NCBI GenBank assembly: GCA_947374105.1
Contig: CANCAO010000042.1
Span: 1-9,182, forward strand
Reading direction: 5' to 3'
Origin: Comamonadaceae bacterium
GTDB lineage: Bacteria > Pseudomonadota > Gammaproteobacteria > Burkholderiales > Burkholderiaceae_C
Length of the DNA: 9,182 bases
Shown here: in pieces, positions 1 to 6,647 of the stretch
Numbering within the stretch: the stretch's first letter is position 1
How the letters are laid out: every line of letters begins with the position of its first letter
Notes under the pieces: model-generated
The model's database searches: none
What the model saw: the letters and a program-made list of their open reading frames with translations, nothing else
What the model was told of the DNA's origin: nothing
Made by a program: the position numbers and the translations under genes

Positions 1-309
1 GTGATGCTGTCTGTGTTTCAGCAGTTGCGCAATGCTGGACATACGGTGCTGGAATCCGCCAAAATTGGCTCTATGCAACGCCTGCGCACAGTATTGATGA
101 CGGCCATGCTCGCGGCTTTGGGGCTGCTGCCCATGGCGTTGAGCCATGACATCGGCTCTGAGACTCAGCGCCCGCTAGCCATCGTTGTGATTGGTGGCCT
201 GTTCACCGCCACGTTGCTGACGCTGGTGGTGCTGCCGGTGTTGTATGTGGCCTGGTTTTCGAGACTAAAGGCCGAAGACCAACTGACCCAACCCACCACG
301 GCGCTTTAA
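1..309 (+). CDS. C-terminal end of heavy-metal/multidrug RND efflux pump (CusA/CzcA-like), partial
   Basis: This is the last 102 codons of an inner-membrane proton-driven RND transporter; the N-terminal ~900 residues lie before the window, and the GTG at base 1 is an internal codon, not a start. What is visible fits the last transmembrane bundle of the CzcA/CusA class: a polar amphipathic stretch, a helix from about residue 29 to 47 ([19 protein letters not shown]), the conserved GSETQRPLA turn, and a final helix (about 57-86) with the typical [13 protein letters not shown] and LPVLY elements, then a short hydrophilic tail. RND pumps of this class export Cu(I)/Ag(I) or Zn/Co/Cd across both membranes with a periplasmic adaptor and an outer-membrane channel. 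The adjacent copper ATPase and chaperone suggest copper or silver, but the metal-binding methionines that would decide it are outside the window. The TAA stop shares the TTAA at 306-309 with the stop of the converging copA. Confidence 0.88.
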   Translation: MMLSVFQQLRNAGHTVLESAKIGSMQRLRTVLMTAMLAALGLLPMALSHDIGSETQRPLAIVVIGGLFTATLLTLVVLPVLYVAWFSRLKAEDQLTQPTTAL

Positions 310-2675
310 CCCTCCTGGCCCTTAATCTCAATAGGGCTCTGAGGACTCCAGCGCTTGAGCAGCAGGGCATTGGCCATGACACTGACTGAACTCAGCGCCA
401 TGGCAGCCCCAGCAAGCACTGGGTTTAAAAACCCCAGCGCGGCCAGCGGAATACCCGCCACGTTGTAAGCAAAGGCCCAGAACAGGTTTTGCCGAATCTT
501 GGCCACGGTGCGCGCTGAGATATCCAAAGCCGCCAGCACCAGCATGGGATCGCCGCGCATCAAAGTGATGCCCGCTGCGTGCATGGCCACATCGGTACCG
601 CCCCCGCCTGGATTCGCCATGGCCATGCCCACATCGGCCGCAGCCAGTGCGGGTGCGTCATTCACGCCGTCGCCCACCATGGCCACGACATGACACCCAC
701 GTTTGTCGCTGCGCATACTGCGCTGCCCCCCGTCCCGATCACTGCGAGCGCGCCGCTCCTGAAGAAAGTCTTGTTTGAGTTCTTGCACTTTTGCCACCTT
801 GTCTGCGGGCAGGACGTCGGCGACCACTTCGCCGAACTCGGGACGCAAACCAAGGCGTCGGCCCATGGCTTCGGCAGCGGCCCGGTTGTCCCCCGAGAGC
901 ATCAAGGTGCGAATGCCGCGCGCCCGCAACGCTGCAAGTGCTTCTTTGGCGCCTGGTTTGGGTTCGTCGCCAAACGCCATCAGAGCAAGTAGCACCAAGC
1001 CGGTGGGGCTGCGTTCAGCCATCGCGGAGACGGTCGCGCCCTCCACCCTTAGCTGCGCCATTGTCACGCTCATTTCACCCAGGGCTACGCCCAGCTCTTC
1101 CATCCAGCGCAAGCTGCCGATCAGTAGATTTCTTCCGGCCACCTCGCCTTCAATGCCTCGCCCCGGCACCGCACGCATGTTGTCAGGTGTACTCAAAGTC
1201 GCTGCGCGCTGTGTTGCTGCAGCCAACACCGCACGCGCCAACGGGTGCTCACTGCCGCTTTGCAAGCTAGCCGCCAAGGCAAGTATCTGCCGCTCATGAT
1301 CACGATCAGTGCTCATGGACGGTGAAAGGATCAAGGCCGTCATTTGCGGCTGTCCCACGGTAAGGGTACCCGTTTTGTCGAACACAACCGTGTCCACGCG
1401 GTGCGCAACCTCCAGCGCCAACGCATCTTTGATCAATATGCCGTACTTGGCTGCTACGCCAGTTCCCGCCATGATGGCCGTGGGCGTGGCCAGCCCCAGC
1501 GCACAGGGGCAGGCGATCACTAGCACCGCTACCGCATGGATCACAGCGGTTTCAAATGCAGCGCCCTGCCATAACCAGCCCCCCAAGGTGAGCAGCGCCA
1601 CGCCCAACACCACTGGCACAAACACGGCCGACACTTGGTCAACTAGTCGTTGAATCGGCGCTTTAGTCGCTTGAGCGTCTTCTACCAGGCGAATGATGTG
1701 GGCCAGAACGGTCTCGCTACCCACGGCCTTGACTTGCATGACGATACGCCCCTCGCCGTTGATGGAACCCCCGGTCAAGGCAGCGCCCTCATCCTTGTCC
1801 ACCGGCACAGACTCCCCTGTGAGCATGGATTCATCCACTTGGGTGTGGCCTTCAAGCAAATGCCCATCCACGGCAACGCGTTCGCCGGGGCGCACCACCA
1901 GCCGGTCGCCCACAAGCACATCAGCTAGTGGTACGTCCACTTCGCCCGCGACACCGAGTACATGCGCCACCTCGGGACGCAAGGCGTGCAAGGCACGGAT
2001 TGCTGCTGTGGTCTGGCGTTTGGCGCGGGTCTCCAGCCATTTACCCAAAAGTACCAGCGTGACCACCACCGCAGAGGCCTCGAAATACAAATGCACCATC
2101 ACACCGGGTGCAGCGCTCAGCCACAGCCACACGGACAGCGCCCAGCCCGCCGTGGTGCCTATGGATACCAACAAATCCATATTGCCGGTGAGCGCCTTGA
2201 GTGCTTGCCAGCCCGATTTGTAAAACCGCGCCCCCAGGATGAATTGCACCGGTGTTGCCAATGTAAACTGCAACCAAGCGGGTAGCATCGCGTGCTGCCC
2301 CCACACACTAGCCAGCATCGGCCACACAAGTGGCAATGACAGCACTAGGCCGACAGCCACCGGAATGAAACCGATCCAAGCCGAAGCCGAGGCCACCTTG
2401 TCTTGGGCCTCGGGGGTCAAGGGCTCGTAGCCCGCATCGCGTACAGCACGACGCAAACGCGCTGGCATGTCTTCCGCAGGGACGAAAGATACCCGGGCCG
2501 ACTCCGTGGCCAGATTCACATTGGCATCAATAACGCCTGGAATTTTTTTGAGCGCACGCTCGACCCGGCTGACGCAAGAGGCGCACGTCATGCCGCCAAT
2601 GCCGATGTCCAAAGCTGTGTCCACCACCGTCGCTTCCTTCAAGTCGGGTTTTCCGTTCATCAGATCAGAGTGCAT
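306..2675 (-). CDS. copA: Cu(I)-translocating P1B-type ATPase
   Basis: This 789-residue inner-membrane pump exports cytosolic Cu(I) to the periplasm using ATP. Seen in order: one N-terminal HMA metal-binding domain with GMTCASC (28-34); transmembrane helices between about 97 and 215; actuator domain with TGES (286-289); membrane copper site CPC (389-391); phosphorylation loop DKTGTLT (433-439, Asp433 phosphorylated); nucleotide-domain SEHPLA with the HP pair (477-478); hinge GDGVND (668-673); and the copper-specific YN (737-738) and M-x-x-x-S (759-763) of the last two helices. Together these define the CopA (P1B-1) class. The start at 2675 has an AAAGGG element 6 nt upstream; the next ATG (2660) has none. 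One oddity is about 25 extra Arg/Asp/Gly-rich residues (636-662) just before the hinge. It is divergent from the J-domain remnant and chaperone. I found no CueR-type dyad in the 62 bp upstream, so its copper control is not explained by visible sequence. Confidence 0.96.
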   Translation of the reverse strand: MHSDLMNGKPDLKEATVVDTALDIGIGGMTCASCVSRVERALKKIPGVIDANVNLATESARVSFVPAEDMPARLRRAVRDAGYEPLTPEAQDKVASASAWIGFIPVAVGLVLSLPLVWPMLASVWGQHAMLPAWLQFTLATPVQFILGARFYKSGWQALKALTGNMDLLVSIGTTAGWALSVWLWLSAAPGVMVHLYFEASAVVVTLVLLGKWLETRAKRQTTAAIRALHALRPEVAHVLGVAGEVDVPLADVLVGDRLVVRPGERVAVDGHLLEGHTQVDESMLTGESVPVDKDEGAALTGGSINGEGRIVMQVKAVGSETVLAHIIRLVEDAQATKAPIQRLVDQVSAVFVPVVLGVALLTLGGWLWQGAAFETAVIHAVAVLVIACPCALGLATPTAIMAGTGVAAKYGILIKDALALEVAHRVDTVVFDKTGTLTVGQPQMTALILSPSMSTDRDHERQILALAASLQSGSEHPLARAVLAAATQRAATLSTPDNMRAVPGRGIEGEVAGRNLLIGSLRWMEELGVALGEMSVTMAQLRVEGATVSAMAERSPTGLVLLALMAFGDEPKPGAKEALAALRARGIRTLMLSGDNRAAAEAMGRRLGLRPEFGEVVADVLPADKVAKVQELKQDFLQERRARSDRDGGQRSMRSDKRGCHVVAMVGDGVNDAPALAAADVGMAMANPGGGGTDVAMHAAGITLMRGDPMLVLAALDISARTVAKIRQNLFWAFAYNVAGIPLAALGFLNPVLAGAAMALSSVSVMANALLLKRWSPQSPIEIKGQEG

Positions 2676-2678
2676 GGG

Positions 2679-2707
2679 TTGCCCTTTAAAGTGGCTGAGG
2701 TCAAAAT
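2679..2707 (+). promoter_or_regulatory. Possible weak sigma-70 promoter for the J-domain remnant/copZ
   Basis: TTGCCC (2679-2684) and CAAAAT (2702-2707) are 17 bp apart, each matching four of six consensus positions. This would give a 5' leader of about 25 nt before the TTG at 2738. It lies in the 62-bp divergent gap that must also serve copA. The match is modest and no metal-sensor operator is visible, so this is a tentative call. Confidence 0.28.
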
Positions 2708-2737
2708 GCAGCTGGCGTTGAGCTAAGGAGATCCAAC

Positions 2738-2956
2738 TTGAAAGTTTCTTTGTTTGAGTTTTTAGAGGTCAGCCTCAAGGCTCGGTCGACCGTGATCAAG
2801 GCCACCTACCACCGCTTGGTGCAACAGTACCACCCCGACAAGAAAACCGGTACTCAAGCATCAGTATCACTGAAAACCACATGTAAGCCCAGCGAACCGA
2901 TTCGAACAGCAAGCCCAAGCTTCATCCCTTTGCTTTTCTTCGGCTTAAGTCAGTAA
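2738..2956 (+). pseudogene. Truncated, frameshifted J-domain (DnaJ-like) protein remnant
   Basis: The reading frame starts at a TTG with a perfect AAGGAG (2725-2730) 7 nt upstream and encodes 72 residues. The first ~35 residues are a recognisable J-domain start: [11 protein letters not shown], helix II ATYHRLVQQYHPDKK, and the HPD tripeptide (32-34) that stimulates Hsp70/DnaK ATPase. After HPDKK the J-domain similarity stops and the tail looks non-native. In the +1 frame, bases about 2886-2948 read VSPANRFEQQAQA before a TAA (2946-2948), which resembles the end of a J-domain (the usual LSDP..R.RFEQ). The remnant therefore seems to have lost most of helix III through a deletion with frameshift. 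The signals for translation are intact, so a short HPD peptide may still be made. It sits 30 nt before copZ and may be kept as its leader. Alternatively it is a natural mini-J protein, which I consider less likely. Confidence 0.6.
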
Positions 2957-2986
2957 CCCAACATCATTTTTGTACAGGAACATCCC

Positions 2987-3184
2987 ATGATCCACATCTT
3001 TGAAGTCACCGGCATGACCTGCAACCATTGTGAACGTGCCATCACGCAAGCCATCCTTCAATCAGACCCGCAAGCCGAAGTCAAAATTGACCGCGCCATC
3101 AACCAGGTGGAGGTGCAATCACAGCAATCCCATGAAGTGCTAACGCAAACGATTGAACAAGAAGGTTACGTCGTCGTTTCCTGA
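2987..3184 (+). CDS. copZ: Small HMA-domain copper chaperone (CopZ/MerP-like)
   Basis: The product is a 65-residue single-domain heavy-metal-associated protein with the ferredoxin-like fold pattern. The metal-binding loop GMTCNHC is at 9-15 (Cys12, Cys15); the following helix begins ERAITQAIL, and a C-terminal EGYVV strand completes the domain. There is no signal peptide, so it should act in the cytoplasm, where CopZ-type proteins carry Cu(I) and hand it to the CopA N-terminal domain. This fits the divergent copA gene 300 bp away. The ATG has AGGAA (2976-2980) 6 nt upstream. MerP of mercury operons has the same fold but is periplasmic, and no other mer gene is visible. The gene name is given by domain and neighbourhood; binding to copper rather than another soft metal is inferred. 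Confidence 0.87.
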   Translation: MIHIFEVTGMTCNHCERAITQAILQSDPQAEVKIDRAINQVEVQSQQSHEVLTQTIEQEGYVVVS

Positions 3185-3197
3185 AATTTTCTAGGGT

Positions 3198-3226
3198 TTG
3201 ACGACTCAACACCGTCCTTGAATAAT
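3198..3226 (+). promoter_or_regulatory. Strong sigma-70 promoter for the DUF2892-pirin operon
   Basis: TTGACG (3198-3203) and AATAAT (3221-3226) each match five of six consensus positions with an ideal 17-bp spacer. Transcription would start near 3233, giving a leader of about 38 nt to the ATG at 3271. Both hexamers are embedded in palindromes, described in the next entry. Confidence 0.7.
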
Positions 3227-3229
3227 CAA
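3198..3229. promoter_or_regulatory. Paired palindromes TTGA-N4-TCAA, candidate operator
   Basis: Two copies of the same interrupted palindrome, TTGA-CGAC-TCAA (3198-3209) and TTGA-ATAA-TCAA (3218-3229), lie exactly 20 bp apart, about two helical turns. The first contains the -35 and the second overlaps the -10; the second extends to CTTGA-ATAA-TCAAG. A dimeric repressor bound to both would face the same side of the DNA and block RNA polymerase. The half-sites resemble FNR/CRP ones, but the spacing (N4 instead of N6 between TTGA and TCAA) does not fit FNR. The regulator is not identified. Confidence 0.45.
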
Positions 3230-3270
3230 GTCATACAACTGTTTCTCAACCCGCATTAAGGAGTCTCATC

Positions 3271-3474
3271 ATGAAAATCAATATTGGTCGGATGGAGCGC
3301 ACGATTCGTATCGTGGCAGGTCTCGTTTTGGTGGGATTGGCAGCCACTGGTAATGTAGGTTGGTGGGGGTGGCTGGGTTTCGTACCTTTGGCTACCGGAT
3401 TGGTCGGTTGGTGTCCTCCTTACGCCATGCTGGGCATCAGCACCTGCCGCGTCAAAGACGCACCTCAAGGTTGA
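3271..3474 (+). CDS. DUF2892 (YgaP-like membrane) family protein
   Basis: This 67-residue inner-membrane protein matches the DUF2892 pattern: a short N-terminal stretch with MKINIGRMERTIR, a first helix at about 12-27 (IRIVAGLVLVGLAA), a tight turn with WWGW, a second helix at about 33-47, and the family ending GWCPPYAMLGISTC with two conserved cysteines (Cys48, Cys59). The same domain forms the membrane anchor of the rhodanese YgaP and is common alone next to thiosulfate, rhodanese and metal genes; the molecular role of the stand-alone form is not known. AAGGAG (3258-3263) is 7 nt before the ATG, so translation should be efficient. The pirin gene begins 8 nt after the stop, so the two are almost certainly one operon under the promoter at 3198-3226. 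Confidence 0.85.
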   Translation: MKINIGRMERTIRIVAGLVLVGLAATGNVGWWGWLGFVPLATGLVGWCPPYAMLGISTCRVKDAPQG

Positions 3475-3482
3475 TCCCGAGC

Positions 3483-4397
3483 ATGTCAATGCCACCCTTG
3501 ACCTCAGTGCGCCGCGTCGAGCGCCTCGTCACAGGTCAGCCCACATCCGACGGTGCGGGCGTCAAATTGACGCGCGTTCTCACACATGATTTGCAGCAGC
3601 GGCTAGACCCATTTTTAATGCTGGACAACTTTGCAAGCGATGATCCTGATGACTATGGTGCGGGTTTCCCCAACCACCCGCACCGGGGGTTCGAGACCGT
3701 CACCTACATGATCGCTGGTCGCATGCGCCACAAGGACAGCGCGGGCCATGAAGGTCTGCTGCAAAACGGTGGCGTGCAGTGGATGACAGCGGGGCGCGGT
3801 CTGATTCACAGCGAAATGCCCGAGCAGGAAGCAGGGGTGATGGAGGGTTTTCAGCTCTGGCTCAACCTGCCGGGTCGCGACAAAATGTGCGCACCTTGGT
3901 ACCGTGATATTCAAAGCGCTGAGATTCCTGAACTCACCACAGCGGCACGCGACAGCGCTCAAGGCCAAAGTGGAGTAAAGGTGCGCGTGATTGCGGGCAG
4001 TAGCCACGGCGTGAGCGGCGCCATACAAAGACCTACAGATCAATTCCCTACCGACGCTCTCTACCTGGACTTGCATTTTCCAGAGGGCGGAGCTGTCTTT
4101 GAGCAGCCTGTACCCGCGCTTCACAATGCTTTTATCTATGTGTATCGAGGCACGGTGCAAGTGCTGGACGACACCGGTAGCGAAACCTCAGTGCCCTTGC
4201 ACCGCATGGCGATTTTGACCAACACCGGGGATGGCGTGCGATTACAAACCGCGCCAGGCAGCCCACCCACCCGCATCCTGTTGATAGCGGGCCAACCGCT
4301 TCACGAGCCGATTGCCCAGTACGGCCCGTTCGTCATGAACACCCGTGAGGAGCTGATGGAAGCGGTGCATGATTTTCAAAGTGGTCGTCTGGCATGA
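3483..4397 (+). CDS. Pirin family protein
   Basis: The product is a 304-residue cytosolic bicupin of the pirin family. The N-terminal cupin has the complete iron site: His65 and His67 in NHPHRGFET, and His109 and Glu111 in GLIHSEMPE, equivalent to the four ligands of human pirin (56, 58, 101, 103). FLMLDNF (45-50), the GGVQWMTAGRG run (96-105) and the C-terminal half with PIAQYGPFVMNT are also typical. Bacterial pirins are reported as quercetinases or as redox-linked modulators of partner proteins; which applies here cannot be read from sequence. The start at 3483 was chosen because the family begins near SVRRVERLV; the frame stays open upstream to 3360, but that part overlaps DUF2892 in another frame and has no pirin similarity. 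ATG 3489 is an alternative. AAGG (3467-3470) lies 12 nt upstream inside the DUF2892 end, suggesting translational coupling. Confidence 0.92.
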   Translation: MSMPPLTSVRRVERLVTGQPTSDGAGVKLTRVLTHDLQQRLDPFLMLDNFASDDPDDYGAGFPNHPHRGFETVTYMIAGRMRHKDSAGHEGLLQNGGVQWMTAGRGLIHSEMPEQEAGVMEGFQLWLNLPGRDKMCAPWYRDIQSAEIPELTTAARDSAQGQSGVKVRVIAGSSHGVSGAIQRPTDQFPTDALYLDLHFPEGGAVFEQPVPALHNAFIYVYRGTVQVLDDTGSETSVPLHRMAILTNTGDGVRLQTAPGSPPTRILLIAGQPLHEPIAQYGPFVMNTREELMEAVHDFQSGRLA

Positions 4398-4500
4398 GGT
4401 CTTAACCAGGATTCACGTCTTTACCTAGGCTTCGCACACAGACACGCCACAGAAACCACAGCAGCCCAAACTTCGTTCACTTATTTGAAAGGAAGACCCT

Positions 4501-4986
4501 ATGACATCAGCCCTCAAACCCCTGTTACTGGCCAGCTTGATGAGCACGCTGGCGGCGTTGTGCCAGGCACAACCCATGCCTGGCACAGGCCCCAACAGCA
4601 CTGCACCCAGCCCGGAAATGCGGGCGCAGCACATGACGAAAATGCAGGATCACTGGGCGCAGCGCCAAACCGATCTCAAAGCCAAACTCAAGCTCACGCC
4701 CGCGCAAGAAGGGTCCTGGACCAACTTCACGGCGGCCATGAAGCCCCCGGCCGCCATGCAGCACCCCAGCCGTGCTGAGATGGATCAACTCAACACTCCC
4801 GCGCGTCTGGACAAAATGCAAGCCTTGCAGGCCCAACATAACGCAGCGATGGACCAGCGCAGCACCGCTACCCGAGCTTTTTATGCCACGCTGACACCTG
4901 AACAGCAGAAAGTCTTTGACGCTCAAACGCGTCGGCCTGAGCGACCCATGATGGATCATCACCGGGGCGAACTACGCAAGCCCTGA
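4501..4986 (+). CDS. Spy/CpxP-like periplasmic LTxxQ protein
   Basis: The product has 161 residues, with a signal peptide (KPLLLASLMSTLAALCQA; likely cleavage after Ala23) and two copies of the LTxxQ motif that names the Spy/CpxP family: LTPAQ (65-69) and LTPEQ (131-135). The mature part is predicted to be helical and is unusually rich in Met (11) and His (6), with a basic tail. Spy is an ATP-independent periplasmic chaperone induced by envelope stress; relatives such as ZraP and CnrX bind metals. Beside copper genes, a role in periplasmic copper or protein-damage protection is likely but inferred. AAAGGA (4488-4493) lies 7 nt before the ATG. The 103-bp gap after pirin shows no convincing promoter or terminator. 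The DNA over the cleavage site carries an 11-bp perfect inverted repeat. The gene converges on the GGDEF gene with 35 bp between. Confidence 0.8.
   Translation: MTSALKPLLLASLMSTLAALCQAQPMPGTGPNSTAPSPEMRAQHMTKMQDHWAQRQTDLKAKLKLTPAQEGSWTNFTAAMKPPAAMQHPSRAEMDQLNTPARLDKMQALQAQHNAAMDQRSTATRAFYATLTPEQQKVFDAQTRRPERPMMDHHRGELRKP
4559..4587. repeat. 11-bp perfect inverted repeat within the Spy-like gene
   Basis: Arms TGTGCCAGGCA (4559-4569) and TGCCTGGCACA (4577-4587) are exact reverse complements around a 7-nt loop. The RNA could form a stable hairpin about 60 nt into the coding sequence, across codons for the signal-peptide cleavage region. No U-run follows, so it is not a standard terminator. Confidence 0.7.
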
Positions 4987-5009
4987 CAGTCCGATCTGTA
5001 AGCCCTGAC
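4978..5009. repeat. Short direct repeat AAGCCCTGAC at the Spy-like stop
   Basis: The 10-mer AAGCCCTGAC occurs at 4978-4987, including the TGA stop, and again at 5000-5009, a period of 22 bp. It occupies most of the 35-bp convergent gap. It may be a small duplication scar or chance; no terminator hairpin is seen in this gap. Confidence 0.4.
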
Positions 5010-5021
5010 TTATGACGGTCT

Positions 5022-6560
5022 TCAGGCCCCCAACACCCGGTTCTTGCCCGCCCGCTTTGCCATGTACATAGCCTGATCGGCACGTTTGATGGCATCGGCT
5101 CCGGTTTCATCATGAACAAACTGGGCCACACCGGCGCTGAAAGTGATGAGCACCTTCTCGCTACCGGCCAGAAAAAATCGCTTTGAGAGTTCGCGCTGTA
5201 AACGCGTCATGGCGGCAATACCCTGCTCCAGCGACGTATCGGGCAGCAGCAAGACAAATTCCTCCCCGCCATAACGGGCCAAGGTATCTTGCGGGCGCAT
5301 GCATTCACGCGCCACGGTGGCCAAGTGTGCCAGCGCCACGTCGCCCGTATCATGACCCTTGCTGTCGTTAAGCTTCTTGAAGTTATCAATATCAAGCAAG
5401 GCCACGCACAGTAGGCTTTGCTTGCGCCGCAGGCCTGAAATCTCGCGGTGCAGAGCTTCGTCCAGTCCTTTGCGGTTAAGTGCACCGGTCAAGTGGTCAT
5501 GCAAGGCCTGAGCGCTCACGCGGTCTAACTCCTGATGCAACTTGGTCAGCTCGGCGTCGGTAGCTTGCGTTTTCTCCCGCATAGCCTGAAGTTCGTCTCG
5601 CACCGTCAGGGCTTCGGACGTCATCAGTCGCGTCGCGCCCATGACTTCCTTGAGCACCGGCGCGATATCTTCCAGACTGCGCGCCTGCTCCATCAGGCGA
5701 ACACTTTCCTCCATCTTGCCGTGGTAGCTACTGCTGGACGCAGTCATCAGCGACATGCGCTCAATGAAGGTAGCCAGCATTTTGCGCAACTCATCTTGTG
5801 CCTCTAGCGCCCGGCCCTTAGCGTCTTTTTGCTTAAAAAGAACATCTTTGAGCAGGCGCTCCACTTCATCCAGCCGACGTAAGGTCAAGGGCGGTGCAGC
5901 GGCGGTGCGCAAGGCTTCGGTCTGCCCTTTAAGCCAGCTGTCATCCAGACTTAACTCTCCCATGTTCTCAACAATGAGCTGCAGCAGCTTAAGCAGCGTG
6001 GCTTTGACCTCGGCCTGGTCTTCAGCCGCAAACGAGAGGCGATGGCTGAAGTTGACCAATAAGGTCTTGGCTGCAGTCACGTCAGTTGCCGGGTCACGCA
6101 GAGCAACCAACAATTGACCGGCCTGCGCGGTAAACCGAGAGTCATCTGAACCCAGCGCGGGCAGTGTGCTCTCAACCAGCCGTGCAATTTGCCCCATGAA
6201 GTCGGCGGTTAGCGCTGGCGGAGCAGTCAATGTCTCGGTCAAGCCCCTGCCCGACGCGCCGTTGGGCGCGTCGGGCATCACAAAGCCCGCGTAAGCCAGC
6301 AAGGCACTCTCCACGCCTTGCCAATTGCGCTGATCAATGGCCGAGTTCAACAATCCTTTTTGTTTTTGCTGCCCCGGATTTTTCAGCGGCAAGGCCTGTG
6401 CAATCTGCCTCAGTGGGGCGGCTGGAAAGGCCGACACATTGGGTATGCCTGCAATCTCGTTGTAGATTGATTGGTAATTGACAGGCGTCGGCGCGAGCTT
6501 TTTGACGGTCAATTGCTTGAGCGTTTCACGTGCCACTTCAAAAGGTTTGCTTTCGGTCAT
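5022..6560 (-). CDS. Soluble diguanylate cyclase (GGDEF domain)
   Basis: The product is a 512-residue cytosolic protein with a C-terminal GGDEF domain (about 345-512) that would make cyclic di-GMP from two GTP. Key elements are intact: DHLTGALNRKG (355-365), LLDIDNFKKLNDSKGHDTGD with metal Asp390 (388-407), the active-site GGEEF (431-435), and the RPQD inhibitory site (422-425) five residues before it, so product feedback is expected. No signal peptide or membrane helix is seen. The N-terminal ~240 residues are helical and contain APTPVNYQSIYNEIAG (23-38), a pattern I associate with soluble GGDEF proteins of beta- and gammaproteobacteria; residues about 250-350 look like a coiled-coil stalk. 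No named sensor domain is recognised, so the signal is unknown. The start at 6560 follows ACGGGGGATCT, a plausible ribosome site; the frame is open 31 codons further, but that extension is not family-like and runs into promoter DNA. Confidence 0.93.
   Translation of the reverse strand: MTESKPFEVARETLKQLTVKKLAPTPVNYQSIYNEIAGIPNVSAFPAAPLRQIAQALPLKNPGQQKQKGLLNSAIDQRNWQGVESALLAYAGFVMPDAPNGASGRGLTETLTAPPALTADFMGQIARLVESTLPALGSDDSRFTAQAGQLLVALRDPATDVTAAKTLLVNFSHRLSFAAEDQAEVKATLLKLLQLIVENMGELSLDDSWLKGQTEALRTAAAPPLTLRRLDEVERLLKDVLFKQKDAKGRALEAQDELRKMLATFIERMSLMTASSSSYHGKMEESVRLMEQARSLEDIAPVLKEVMGATRLMTSEALTVRDELQAMREKTQATDAELTKLHQELDRVSAQALHDHLTGALNRKGLDEALHREISGLRRKQSLLCVALLDIDNFKKLNDSKGHDTGDVALAHLATVARECMRPQDTLARYGGEEFVLLLPDTSLEQGIAAMTRLQRELSKRFFLAGSEKVLITFSAGVAQFVHDETGADAIKRADQAMYMAKRAGKNRVLGA
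6249..6276. repeat. 12-bp perfect palindromic hairpin inside the GGDEF gene
   Basis: GCCCGACGCGCC (6249-6260) and GGCGCGTCGGGC (6265-6276) are exact reverse complements around GTTG. In the protein this covers a linker of about residues 95-104 (MPDAPNGASG). It looks like a terminator stem but neither strand has a following T-run. It may be a REP-like element inserted in frame in a tolerant linker. Confidence 0.75.
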
Positions 6561-6582
6561 AGATCCCCCGTAACTTGCAAAG

Positions 6583-6588
6583 ATTATC
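6583..6588 (-). promoter_or_regulatory. Possible -10 element for the diguanylate cyclase gene
   Basis: On the minus strand the sequence reads TCTG-GATAAT, a 5/6 match to the -10 hexamer, placing a start near 6575 and a leader of about 15 nt to the ATG at 6560. No good -35 stands at the right distance, so the call is weak. Confidence 0.3.
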
Positions 6589-6617
6589 CAGAGCAACCCG
6601 TTCGGATAAACCATGAA

Positions 6618-6647
6618 TTGGCAGGTTTTTGGCACCCGTGCTACATT
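6618..6647 (+). promoter_or_regulatory. Sigma-70 promoter for infA2
   Basis: TTGGCA (6618-6623) and TACATT (6642-6647) are 18 bp apart, and the -10 is preceded by TGC, an extended -10. The GTGCTACATT string is close to strong housekeeping promoters of this bacterial group. The transcript would start near 6654, leaving a leader of about 95 nt before the IF-1 start. The 189-bp gap (6561-6749) otherwise holds only this leader and the diverging GGDEF start. Confidence 0.6.

Noticed and set aside
1..3. GTG at the window start as a start codon
   Set aside because: The protein begins in the middle of an RND C-terminal domain, so this is an internal Val codon of a gene entering the window.
775..2223. 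Long open frames on the + strand opposite copA (for example 775-1299 and 1693-2223)
   Set aside because: They are antisense to a fully supported P-type ATPase, have biased Ser/Arg/Pro composition typical of shadow frames, and show no domain.
2676..2737. CueR/MerR-type operator upstream of copA
   Set aside because: TTGACC occurs on the minus strand but without the 19-20 bp spacer, dyad or -10 expected of such promoters.
3218..3229. FNR/Anr box at the DUF2892 promoter
   Set aside because: TTGA and TCAA are separated by 4 instead of 6 bases, so the half-sites are out of register for FNR.
3360..3482. 41-codon upstream extension of the pirin frame
   Set aside because: It overlaps the DUF2892 gene in another frame and has no pirin similarity; the start at 3483 fits the family N-terminus.
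3615..4160. 181-codon open frame on the minus strand opposite pirin
   Set aside because: It lies wholly inside the pirin gene and its product has no recognisable domain; pirin has all metal ligands in the other strand.
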